This document shows positions 1-5,590 of a stretch of DNA of 7,696 nt, piece by piece. Where the stretch lies: NCBI GenBank assembly GCA_964431735.1, contig CAYSLJ010000242.1:1-7696 (forward strand), in the 5' to 3' direction. Position 1 is the stretch's first letter; the number at the start of each line of letters is the position of its first letter. The translations under genes were made by a program, and so were the position numbers. The notes below the pieces were generated by a model. The model did not search any database. It had not been told where the DNA came from and saw only the letters and a program-made list of their open reading frames with translations. This stretch comes from CALARM01 sp964431735 (GTDB taxonomy: Bacteria; Vulcanimicrobiota; SpSt-956; JAKJGF01).

Positions 1-25
1 AAATATTTCAGCTAGAATATATGCT

Positions 26-31
26 ATTATA
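26..31 (-). promoter_or_regulatory. Possible -10 element for a gene left of the window
   Basis: Read on the minus strand, this is a perfect TATAAT in AT-rich DNA. It would direct transcription out of the left edge. No convincing -35 lies 17 bp upstream. The surrounding DNA is so AT-rich that a chance match is quite possible. The rest of 1-98 shows no ORF or other structure. Confidence 0.2.
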
Positions 32-98
32 ACGTAACGTAAAAAAAATAACTAGGTATAAGCTTACAATTTTTAATATTTTTGAAAATTTTAAATAA

Positions 99-205
99 GT
101 GAGTCGTGAGTCTTGAGTAGGGGCGTTTAATTAAACGTCCTGGGATTAAATAAGCATTACGCATCACGAACTACCCGTCACGCATTACGCATTACGCATC
201 ACGAA
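99..205 (+). repeat. Modular heptamer repeat, copy 1
   Basis: This is the first of several copies of a compound intergenic repeat. Module order: (i) degenerate GTGAGTN heptamers at 99-117; (ii) a hairpin opening with TAGGGGCG, here with the perfect palindrome CGTTTAATTAAACG at 124-137; (iii) heptamers of the form GCRTYAC at 154-167; (iv) the spacer GAACTACCCGTCAC at 168-181; (v) a block of two GCATTAC followed by one GCATCAC, ending with GA at 204. Copies 2 and 3 carry GCGT heptamers in module v where this copy has GCAT. The copy lies upstream of the promoter of the J-like/CPBP gene. No coding potential is seen. Confidence 0.85.
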
Positions 206-211
206 TAAATA

Positions 212-241
212 TTACTTTTTTAAAAAAAATTATGTTATAAT
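212..241 (+). promoter_or_regulatory. Extended -10 promoter for the J-like/CPBP gene
   Basis: TATAAT at 236-241 is preceded by TG at 233-234, giving a perfect extended -10 (TGnTATAAT). A weak -35 (TTACTT, 212-217) lies 18 bp upstream. Transcription would start near 248, leaving a leader of about 20 nt before the GTG start at 268. Confidence 0.6.
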
Positions 242-267
242 AATAACTATTATTTCTCAAGAAAGAC

Positions 268-1758
268 GTGATATATATAGACAGAGACGAATGTTATAGA
301 TTTCTCGGACTCAGTCCAGGCTCTGATTTTAAAGAAGTTAAAAATGCATATAAGAATCTCGTGAAAAAATACCATGCCGACAGAGTATTACATATTGAAG
401 ATGAAGAACTCAGAAAAGCTGCTAAAGAACTTTTTGAAGAGAAGATGAAGCAATTAAATAAAGTATATGAAATATTAAGTTCTCGTGCTTCCGGTTTTAG
501 TTCTGAAAAGAAAAATTCCGAAGAAGATGAGATGAAAAAATCTGAAGCAGACAATCTGGATAAATCCTGTACAGAGTATTTCAAACAAAAGGAATCCGAA
601 TTATTTCAAAAAACTTTTGAACATTTCAAACAAAAACATGGGTTTGATGTATATAGCAGTCAGAAAAATACATCTTCTTCCGGTCCCAGAGGACAGATAT
701 TTGATTTCTTTGATGAAGAAAATCCTGTCAATCCTTTTGATTTTATAGAAGAAAAAGAAACGGTGAAACCTGCAAAACAGGTAAAACCTGGAGCGCCGGA
801 AAAACATGTAAAGAGTGCTATAAAACCTGTAAAAGATAAAATAACCACTTTTGCCGGCTGGAAAGAAATCGTTATATTTCTCTTTATAGTCTACACCTCA
901 AGCTGGCTTGCTATGACAGGACTTTATCTTGCAGGGGAAGGAGTAAATTCCGAAAGTTATAACCTTTTAAGGGGAATAATTGCTTTTTGTCCTGTTATGT
1001 CAGTTATTCTTACAACCTGTATATTTCCGAAGATAAAATTCAGGCTTCCTTCTCTATGGCGGGGAACTCTTCTTCATTATCTCATGTCTTTGGGTATAGT
1101 TTTTCTTTTTGTTATATTATCTTTTCTTTTTACTGTCATACCGGGTAATGGCACAGCAGATTTAACTTTTGCCGTATTAAAAGGTCATACCAGTCAGAAT
1201 TTTTCTCCGGCAAGGCAATTCCTTGCAGATTTTATACTTTCCAGCAGTTTTTTTCTCTTATTTTCTACATTTCTGACCTTTGGAAGCGAATATGCCTGGA
1301 GAGGTTTTTTATTTGTAAATCTGATAGAAAAGGGAAAAAAGAAAGCCCTTTTACTCACAGGATTATTCTGTGGTATATGGGCATTACCCCTTGTATTTAC
1401 GGGATATTACAATCAGGGTTATTCCATTTACTGGCAGATATGGACGGGAGAACCATACTGGTATATTACTTCAGGTAATTATTTTATGTCCCATTGGCCG
1501 GAAGGGGTGTTAATGAAACTTCTCTTCTCTGTTCTTTTCGGACTTCTTCTTTCATGGATCTATCTTAAAACAAACAACATACTTGCAGTCTGTTTCTCTT
1601 ACGGTGTATTCGAACAGATGACACCGGTTGGATATTTAATGGTAAGAAATGTTAATCCCCTTGTCGGAGGACCTGAAGGACTGACAGGAATTGCAGTGTT
1701 AGTTGTAATAGTGACGGTTTTATATGGTTATGATTATATCGTGACGCGTAACGCGTAA
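268..1758 (+). CDS. J-domain-like / CPBP membrane protein fusion, probably catalytically inactive
   Basis: A 496-residue membrane protein. Residues about 8-72 look like a DnaJ J-domain (YRFLGLSPGSD, then KNAYKNLVKKYH), but the signature HPD is HAD (36-38). HPD is the motif that stimulates Hsp70 ATPase. A charged, low-complexity linker follows (about 75-195), then about eight hydrophobic segments from residue 200. The second half matches the CPBP (Abi/CAAX-protease-like) fold: GSEYAWRGFL at 339-348 corresponds to the GEExxWRG motif. By eye, the first catalytic Glu is Ser340, the motif-2 His is Ala372 (GIWALPL), and the motif-3 His and Asn are Tyr445 and Glu449. Only Glu341 and Arg345 remain, so a pseudo-protease or scaffold role is likelier than proteolysis. 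The GTG start is the only one before an in-frame stop at 244-246. The SD is weak (AAGAAAG). The last residues, VTRNA, and the stop codon lie inside repeat copy 2. Confidence 0.85.
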   Translation: MIYIDRDECYRFLGLSPGSDFKEVKNAYKNLVKKYHADRVLHIEDEELRKAAKELFEEKMKQLNKVYEILSSRASGFSSEKKNSEEDEMKKSEADNLDKSCTEYFKQKESELFQKTFEHFKQKHGFDVYSSQKNTSSSGPRGQIFDFFDEENPVNPFDFIEEKETVKPAKQVKPGAPEKHVKSAIKPVKDKITTFAGWKEIVIFLFIVYTSSWLAMTGLYLAGEGVNSESYNLLRGIIAFCPVMSVILTTCIFPKIKFRLPSLWRGTLLHYLMSLGIVFLFVILSFLFTVIPGNGTADLTFAVLKGHTSQNFSPARQFLADFILSSSFFLLFSTFLTFGSEYAWRGFLFVNLIEKGKKKALLLTGLFCGIWALPLVFTGYYNQGYSIYWQIWTGEPYWYITSGNYFMSHWPEGVLMKLLFSVLFGLLLSWIYLKTNNILAVCFSYGVFEQMTPVGYLMVRNVNPLVGGPEGLTGIAVLVVIVTVLYGYDYIVTRNA

Positions 1759-1950
1759 CGCGTGACAGGTGGTTCGTGATGCGTAATGCGTAATGCGTGA
1801 TACTATAATCGTGACGCGTAACGCGTAACGCGTGACGGGTAGATTTTGTGATGCGTGATGCGTGATGCGTGATGCGTGTTTTCACCGTTACCGGGCGACC
1901 ACAGCGGATCGCCCCTACTTTTCACTTTTCACTACTCACCACTCACTATT
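1739..1950 (-). repeat. Modular heptamer repeat, copy 2 (inverted, with internal duplication)
   Basis: Read on the minus strand, the order is GTGAGTR heptamers (1929-1950), a TAGGGGCG...CGCCC hairpin (stem GGGCGA 1893-1898 with TCGCCC 1909-1914), the linker CGCCCGGTAACGGTGAAA (1880-1897), four GCATCAC heptamers, a spacer, and a GCGTTAC/GCGTTAC/GCGTCAC block. The last part is duplicated: 1739-1770 and 1809-1840 match at 31 of 32 positions with a 70-bp period. The segment 1809-1840 is a perfect 32-bp inverted match to 2926-2957 in copy 3. The left end overlaps the final codons and stop of the J-like/CPBP gene. The right end abuts the promoter of the stress-protein gene. Confidence 0.9.
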
Positions 1951-1952
1951 TA

Positions 1953-1961
1953 TGCTATAAT
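1953..1961 (+). promoter_or_regulatory. Extended -10 promoter for the stress-protein gene
   Basis: TGCTATAAT is a perfect extended -10 element, 32 nt upstream of the ATG. The -35 region (about 1933-1938, TACTCA) falls inside the GTGAGTR heptamers of repeat copy 2 and is a poor match. The extended -10 would have to carry the promoter, or the repeat itself influences it. Confidence 0.65.
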
Positions 1962-1993
1962 ATAAGAAACTGAAAAAGAGAGGGGAGTTATTT

Positions 1994-2839
1994 ATGATAA
2001 AAAGTATTCTCGTGCCTATGGGCACATCGGACAGTTCTGTTGCCGCACTTAAAACATCAATTAATCTTTCCAATCTTTTCAAAGCAGAGTTACGTTTGCT
2101 TTATGTTGAAGATCTGAGAAAGATTAATGTGACTATGATGAATTACATGTCTGCAGGAGTCGGTATTTCTTTTGATTCGCCGGCTCTTGAACTGGAAAAT
2201 AAACGAGCGGAAGAGAATATCAAAAAAGAAATAGACTTTGTGCAGACCGTTTATAATGACTGTAAAATTACCATAGAAGGTAAAAATTCTCTTACTGTCG
2301 TAAAAGGTGATATTACAGAAGAGATACTGAGAGAAACCCATTCGGTAGATCTTCTCGTAATGGGAAAAAGCCTTGAAAAAGATAGTGAAGGAAAATTACA
2401 GGGCTATGTTTTTAATGTGATTCAGAAGACCAACAAACCAATAATATCCGTCAGTAAAGGTGATACGCTGGGAGATAATTTTCTTATAGCCTATGACGGC
2501 TCTACTGCAGCCAATAATGCCCTCAGAATTACAGGAGAATTTATCCCTTTATTAAATCCTGCAATAACTGTTATTACGGTAAAAGAAGACAGGGAAGAGG
2601 CCAAAATGCTCATTGAAGAAGCAAAGAAATATCTCCTCCCCTATAAAGAAGATATAAAAGCAGTATGGAAACATGGCAAAGAAGTGGAAAATATATTGGA
2701 AGCAGTTAAAGAAAAACATATATCCTGCGTGGTAATGGGAGGATACGGAGATAATAAAATCAGAGAATTCTTCCTTGGAAGAACTACGGAACAGATATTG
2801 AATATACTTGATATACCGGTTATAGTGGCAAATGTGTGA
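1994..2839 (+). CDS. Universal stress protein, two tandem Usp domains
   Basis: A 281-residue cytoplasmic protein with two Usp (UspA-type) domains. The first spans about 1-156 (opening MIKSILVPMGTSDSS, ending KPIISVSKG); the second spans about 161-281 (opening NFLIAYDGSTAANNAL, ending IPVIVANV). Domain 2 has GGYG at 249-252, nine residues, then G262-R-T. This closely follows the Usp ATP-binding pattern G-2x-G-9x-G-(S/T), with Arg263 in place of the usual Ser/Thr and Thr264 next. Domain 1 has only a degenerate equivalent (MGKSLEKD), so it may not bind nucleotide. The length is typical of tandem Usp proteins, whose usual roles are stress survival and ATP-dependent signalling; the target here is unknown. 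A good SD (AGGGGAG, 1981-1987) lies 6 nt before the ATG. The gene stands alone between two inverted repeat copies, and its stop codon TGA (2837-2839) lies inside copy 3. Confidence 0.93.
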   Translation: MIKSILVPMGTSDSSVAALKTSINLSNLFKAELRLLYVEDLRKINVTMMNYMSAGVGISFDSPALELENKRAEENIKKEIDFVQTVYNDCKITIEGKNSLTVVKGDITEEILRETHSVDLLVMGKSLEKDSEGKLQGYVFNVIQKTNKPIISVSKGDTLGDNFLIAYDGSTAANNALRITGEFIPLLNPAITVITVKEDREEAKMLIEEAKKYLLPYKEDIKAVWKHGKEVENILEAVKEKHISCVVMGGYGDNKIREFFLGRTTEQILNILDIPVIVANV

Positions 2840-2957
2840 GTGGTGAGTCGTAGGGGCGCCCCCCCGTGGGCGCCCGGTAACGGTGAAAGCACGCATTACG
2901 CATCACGCATCACGCATCACGAACCACCCGTCACGCGTTACGCGTTACGCGTCACGA
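2836..2957 (+). repeat. Modular heptamer repeat, copy 3, filling a convergent gap
   Basis: Order: GTGAGTG and GTGAGTC heptamers, TAGGGGCG hairpin (GGGCGCCC at 2854-2861 pairing with GGGCGCCC at 2868-2875, six-base loop), linker CGCCCGGTAACGGTGAAA (2871-2888), one GCATTAC and three GCATCAC, spacer GAACCACCCGTCAC (2921-2934), a GCGTTAC/GCGTTAC/GCGTCAC block, and GA. It fills the whole space between two convergent genes: it starts one base before the stop codon of the stress-protein gene and ends one base before the stop of the CPBP gene (2958-2960). The stable hairpin could block both transcripts, but it has no T-tract, so a terminator role is only an inference. Confidence 0.9.
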
Positions 2958-3773
2958 CTAAAACTGGCCGTGTAAATGTATGGCCGTTAATATTATATTT
3001 GACATAAAGTGACTTGCAAGACATGCTTCAAGTCCTCTTTTTTTTAAGAGCCATCCCAGTAAGAGACCATAGACGAATATTTGAATAAATCTCATCCATT
3101 CGGGATTTAACATGCCGGCATGGGCGATACTCCACAGGGCAGATGTTATCACTATAGAATAAACCCATTTAAATCTTACATTTCTGAAGAGATACAGCAG
3201 CAGGGCAGGCCAGAAAAAACGCCATGTTACTTCTTCAACCCACGGGGCACATGATGCAATATGAAAAGATCCAATATCTTTTGATGCATAGTAAGAAAGC
3301 ATTAATTCCGAAATTTTTCTGCCCTGGTCCGATGTTACGGGATGAATAAAATATACCAGACATTCTGTAATGCCTGTAAATATTATACAGGTCATAAGAA
3401 TATCTATCCAGTACCATACCGATTTCCATTCTCTTCTTAAGGGCCTGAAATCTAAATACTTATAGAGTAAAGATCCTGCTGTTATAAAGATAAATAATTT
3501 TATCAAATCATAGGGAATAACGAGTATCATAAAAGTTAAATATCTTGTAAATTCAGGATTTTTAAGGTTTTCTGTCACGCCGGGCCAGTTGAATATAAAA
3601 GGCATAAATTTTATTATGGAAAAAAAAGTATTTGTAAGGGCAATAATTAAAGCAGGACGCCGGAATTCCATGGCTTTCCTGTAAAAAGAAATAAAAATCA
3701 TGGAGGCAATCATGAAAGATATACACTCGAAAATTATTGTTATAGTGCCGGTAATCTGTGAGTAATCAGGCAA
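2958..3773 (-). CDS. CPBP family intramembrane metalloprotease (intact motifs)
   Basis: A 271-residue membrane protein with about seven hydrophobic segments (roughly 9-30, 41-60, 80-104, 121-143, 186-197, 204-217, 228-242). It carries the full CPBP catalytic set: motif 1 EEVTWR (Glu180, Glu181, Arg185), motif 2 WSIAH (His218, with Trp where the family usually has Phe), and motif 3 HFMSN (His255, Asn259). Members cleave CAAX proteins or peptide precursors within the membrane, or act in bacteriocin immunity; the substrate here is unknown. The start is TTG (3771-3773), with a possible SD AGGAAAGAG about 13 nt upstream. No ATG or GTG start lies nearby upstream in frame. Starting at Met21 would cut into the first membrane segment, so TTG is preferred. 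The gene is convergent with the stress-protein gene and divergent from the 45-residue ORF at 3947-4084. Confidence 0.88.
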   Translation of the reverse strand: MPDYSQITGTITIIFECISFMIASMIFISFYRKAMEFRRPALIIALTNTFFSIIKFMPFIFNWPGVTENLKNPEFTRYLTFMILVIPYDLIKLFIFITAGSLLYKYLDFRPLRREWKSVWYWIDILMTCIIFTGITECLVYFIHPVTSDQGRKISELMLSYYASKDIGSFHIASCAPWVEEVTWRFFWPALLLYLFRNVRFKWVYSIVITSALWSIAHAGMLNPEWMRFIQIFVYGLLLGWLLKKRGLEACLASHFMSNIILTAIHLHGQF

Positions 3774-3819
3774 TTTATATGTTTTTCTCTTTCCTGTATA
3801 TTTCTGTCTTTACTATTAA

Positions 3820-3831
3820 CTATTGTATAAT
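3820..3831. promoter_or_regulatory. Possible back-to-back -10 elements between divergent genes
   Basis: On the plus strand, TATAAT lies at 3826-3831. On the minus strand, the same stretch reads TTATACAATA, containing TACAAT (one mismatch to TATAAT). The minus reading would serve the CPBP gene starting at 3773. The plus reading would give the 45-residue ORF an untranslated leader of about 110 nt. No good -35 is seen for either direction. TATATA-rich sequence at 3909-3923 is an alternative nearer the ORF. Confidence 0.35.
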
Positions 3832-3946
3832 TTATATGTTTTTTATGGATAACCTTTATAAATTTTTTTTAAAAAGAGAGGAATAGAAAAAAAAAATCTG
3901 GAAAGAAATATAGTATATATATTAAAAAAATTAAGGAGGGAAACGT
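3832..3946. other. AT-rich, A-tract-rich leader; possible unwinding region
   Basis: About 115 bp, very rich in A and T, with runs of A and T up to ten bases. It contains TATGGATAA (3844-3852), one mismatch from a DnaA box. It forms the leader of the small ORF and ends in a strong SD. As low-melting DNA beside a DnaA-box cluster, it could also serve as a duplex-unwinding element. That second role is inference only. Confidence 0.3.
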
Positions 3947-4084
3947 GTGAGAAAAATAATAATACTTTATGCTCATGCAATACCTGCAGGAGGAGGAATT
4001 TATAACGAATCGGGTGCCATCTATTCCAAGGCAACAGGTTGGACTGTTACTGGTAATACGCCTGATGATGTTGTAGGGCTATAA
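3947..4084 (+). CDS. Small protein of 45 residues, unknown function
   Basis: The ORF starts at GTG 3947, the only start after an in-frame TAA at 3932-3934. It is preceded at a good 6-nt distance by a near-perfect SD, AAGGAGGG (3933-3940), the same string used by the enolase gene. It ends at TAA 4082-4084, and a strong intrinsic terminator follows 13 nt later, so the frame has a complete set of expression signals. The protein begins MRKIIILYAHAIPAGGG, a short basic and hydrophobic start followed by a glycine run. It then has an uncharged, aromatic-containing middle (IYNESGAIYSKATGWTVTG) and ends NTPDDVVGL. The hydrophobic stretch is too short for a normal signal peptide. I do not recognise a family. 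It could be a regulatory leader peptide, a small secreted or antimicrobial-type peptide, or a stand-alone small protein. Confidence 0.6.
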   Translation: MRKIIILYAHAIPAGGGIYNESGAIYSKATGWTVTGNTPDDVVGL

Positions 4085-4097
4085 ATTATTTCGACAT

Positions 4098-4138
4098 AAA
4101 AAAGGGCGATAAAATTTTTCGCCCTTTTTTATTTTTTT
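4098..4138. terminator. Strong intrinsic terminator, probably bidirectional
   Basis: Stem GGGCGA (4104-4109) pairs with TCGCCC (4119-4124), extended inside by AAAA/TTTT pairing. It is flanked by six A upstream and six T, A, then seven T downstream. On the plus strand it ends the 45-residue ORF transcript. On the minus strand it also has a T-tract and could stop read-through from the enolase gene, although the DnaA-box cluster lies in between. Confidence 0.9.
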
Positions 4139-4142
4139 AAAG

Positions 4143-4264
4143 TTGTACACAGGCTGTGGATAAAGTTACTAGAAAACATTAATTGAGAAAAGTTGTACAC
4201 AGGCTGTGGATAAATATGGAAATTATGAAAAGTTGTACACAGGTTGTACACAGCCTGTGGATAA
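4143..4264. other. DnaA-box cluster (candidate replication origin or DnaA-titration site)
   Basis: Within 122 bp there are three perfect TGTGGATAA sites (4155-4163, 4205-4213, 4256-4264), the reverse complement of the consensus DnaA box TTATCCACA. There are also four TTGTACACA sites (4143-4151, 4193-4201, 4233-4241, 4244-4252), each one mismatch from TTWTNCACA in the opposite orientation. Three of the latter pair head-to-head with a TGTGGATAA across a 3-bp spacer (GGC, GGC, GCC). The first two pairs are exactly 50 bp apart. The cluster ends 15 bp from the enolase stop codon. dnaA, dnaN, gidA and rpmH, the usual origin neighbours, are not in the window. The enolase gene would be transcribed toward this site. 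Confidence 0.7.
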
Positions 4265-4279
4265 CTGATAACAAAAAAT

Positions 4280-5569
4280 CTACCATCCCAGATTATAAAA
4301 AACGCCTCTACCGTAATACTGGCCGGCGAATCTGAGATCTTCTTCTATTCTGAGAAGTTCATTGTATTTACTGACCCTGTCCATTCTACAGATGGAACCT
4401 GTTTTAATCTGTCCTGCATTGGTGGCTACAGACAGGTGTGATATAAAGGTATCGTCCGTTTCTCCCGATCTATGGGATATGACCGATGTATATCCGGAAC
4501 GTTTCGCAAATTCTATGGCAGAAAGTGTCTCCGACAGGGTTCCTATCTGATTGAGCTTTATCAATACGGAATTTGCCGCTTTTGTATGTATGCCTTTTCT
4601 TATTCTCTTTATGTTTGTGGCAAAAAGGTCATCACCTACAAGCTGTATTTTGTTACCAAGTCTTTCTGTCATGGTCTTCCACCCGGGCCAGTCATCTTCG
4701 GAAAGACCGTCTTCTATGGAAATGATCGGATATTTTTCCGCCAGTTTTTCATAGGCATCTATTAACTCTTCCGAGGTAAGCTCTTCACCTGTGCTTTTTA
4801 ATATGTATTTACCGTCTTTATAAAATTCCGTTGCCGCACAGTCAAGAGCAATACATATTTCCTGTTCCGGTTTGTATCCGGCATCATCTATGGCATCTAT
4901 TATCAGTTCCATTGCTTTTTCATGGGATTTTAATTTCGGAGAAAAACCTCCGTCATCTTCAACAGATGTTCCGAGCCCTTTCTTTTTAAGGATTTTCTTC
5001 AGAGAATGAGATACTTCGCTCCCGATTCTGATAGCTTCGGCAAATGATTTTGCTCCCATAGGAGCTATCATGAATTCCTGAAAATCAAGATTGTTATTTC
5101 CGTATATGCCTCCATTTATTAGATTAATAAGAGGAAGGGGCAGATGAGTTGCACATGGGCCGCCGAGATATTGATAGAGAGGCAGTTCTACTGCATTTGC
5201 AGCGGCTTTTGCCACAGCCATTGAAACGGCACTCAGGGAATTTGCTCCCAGTTTTGATTTGTTGTCCGTTCCGTCAAGCAGTATGAGCATCATGTCTATT
5301 TCCATCTGTTTTGTTACATCAACACCTGCCAGTTTCGGTGCTATTATACCGTTTATATTATCTATTGCCTTCATAACTCCCATACCGTTATAGTCTTTTT
5401 CACCATCTCTGACTTCCAGTGCTTCATGGGTGCCTGCTGATGCGCCGGAAGGCACTGCTGCTCTTCCCATTACACCGTTCCCCAGCCATATATCCACTTC
5501 GAGTGTTGGATTCCCCCTGGAATCCAGTATCTGTCTTGCTACTGTTCTGAATATATTTGTGTCTGTCAT
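4280..5569 (-). CDS. eno: Enolase (phosphopyruvate hydratase) with altered active-site residues
   Basis: A 429-residue protein of normal enolase length and full-length similarity. The family reaction is 2-phosphoglycerate to phosphoenolpyruvate in glycolysis, with Mg2+, in the cytoplasm. Visible conserved parts: metal ligands Asp243 (ALDCAA), Glu286 (SIEDGL) and Asp313 (VGDDLF); Lys338 (LIKLNQIG); the SHRSGETDD loop (His366); Lys389 (GQIKTG); and Glu165 (DFQEFM). Two normally conserved sites differ. The GDEGG motif is EDDGG (204-208), so the catalytic Glu (yeast E211) is Asp206. In the flexible loop normally reading GG-x-H, the His (yeast H159) is Tyr156 (GGIYGNN). SGAST is SGASA (41-45). This could be a slow or altered enolase, or a paralogue beside a normal copy elsewhere. 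A strong SD AAGGAGGG lies 5 nt before the ATG. The gene starts 21 nt after the toxin gene, so co-transcription is likely. Confidence 0.93.
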   Translation of the reverse strand: MTDTNIFRTVARQILDSRGNPTLEVDIWLGNGVMGRAAVPSGASAGTHEALEVRDGEKDYNGMGVMKAIDNINGIIAPKLAGVDVTKQMEIDMMLILLDGTDNKSKLGANSLSAVSMAVAKAAANAVELPLYQYLGGPCATHLPLPLINLINGGIYGNNNLDFQEFMIAPMGAKSFAEAIRIGSEVSHSLKKILKKKGLGTSVEDDGGFSPKLKSHEKAMELIIDAIDDAGYKPEQEICIALDCAATEFYKDGKYILKSTGEELTSEELIDAYEKLAEKYPIISIEDGLSEDDWPGWKTMTERLGNKIQLVGDDLFATNIKRIRKGIHTKAANSVLIKLNQIGTLSETLSAIEFAKRSGYTSVISHRSGETDDTFISHLSVATNAGQIKTGSICRMDRVSKYNELLRIEEDLRFAGQYYGRGVFYNLGW

Positions 5570-5590
5570 GATTTCCCTCCTTGCTTTTAT

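Noticed and set aside
154..205. CRISPR array
   Set aside because: The repeat unit is only 7 bp and tandem, without unique spacers of 25-40 bp, and no cas genes are present.
1652..1885. Minus-strand 77-codon ORF across the repeat
   Set aside because: Its protein (TRITHHASRITKSTRHALR and onward) is just the translation of the heptamer repeat and overlaps the end of a real gene.
2854..2875. Intrinsic terminator between the convergent genes
   Set aside because: The GC stem is strong, but there is no T-tract on either strand, so it is kept only as part of the repeat.
2552..2896. Two minus-strand ORFs opposite the stress-protein gene
   Set aside because: They are antisense shadows of a clear Usp coding region and begin inside the repeat; no family resemblance.
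1739..2957. Insertion sequence or transposon carrying the stress-protein gene
   Set aside because: No transposase, no clear target-site duplication, and the same repeat occurs elsewhere in the window without such a gene between copies.
3843..4034. Minus-strand 63-codon ORF opposite the 45-residue gene
   Set aside because: Rich in Phe and Leu from A-tracts, lacks a good SD, and overlaps a plus-strand frame that has full expression signals.
4143..4264. Definite call of the chromosomal origin
   Set aside because: Gene orientation and missing dnaA/dnaN/rpmH neighbours leave titration or regulatory roles open; genome-wide skew is needed.
4362..4765. Plus-strand ORFs within the enolase gene
   Set aside because: Antisense to a full-length, well-conserved enolase; the cysteine- and phenylalanine-rich translations look non-coding.
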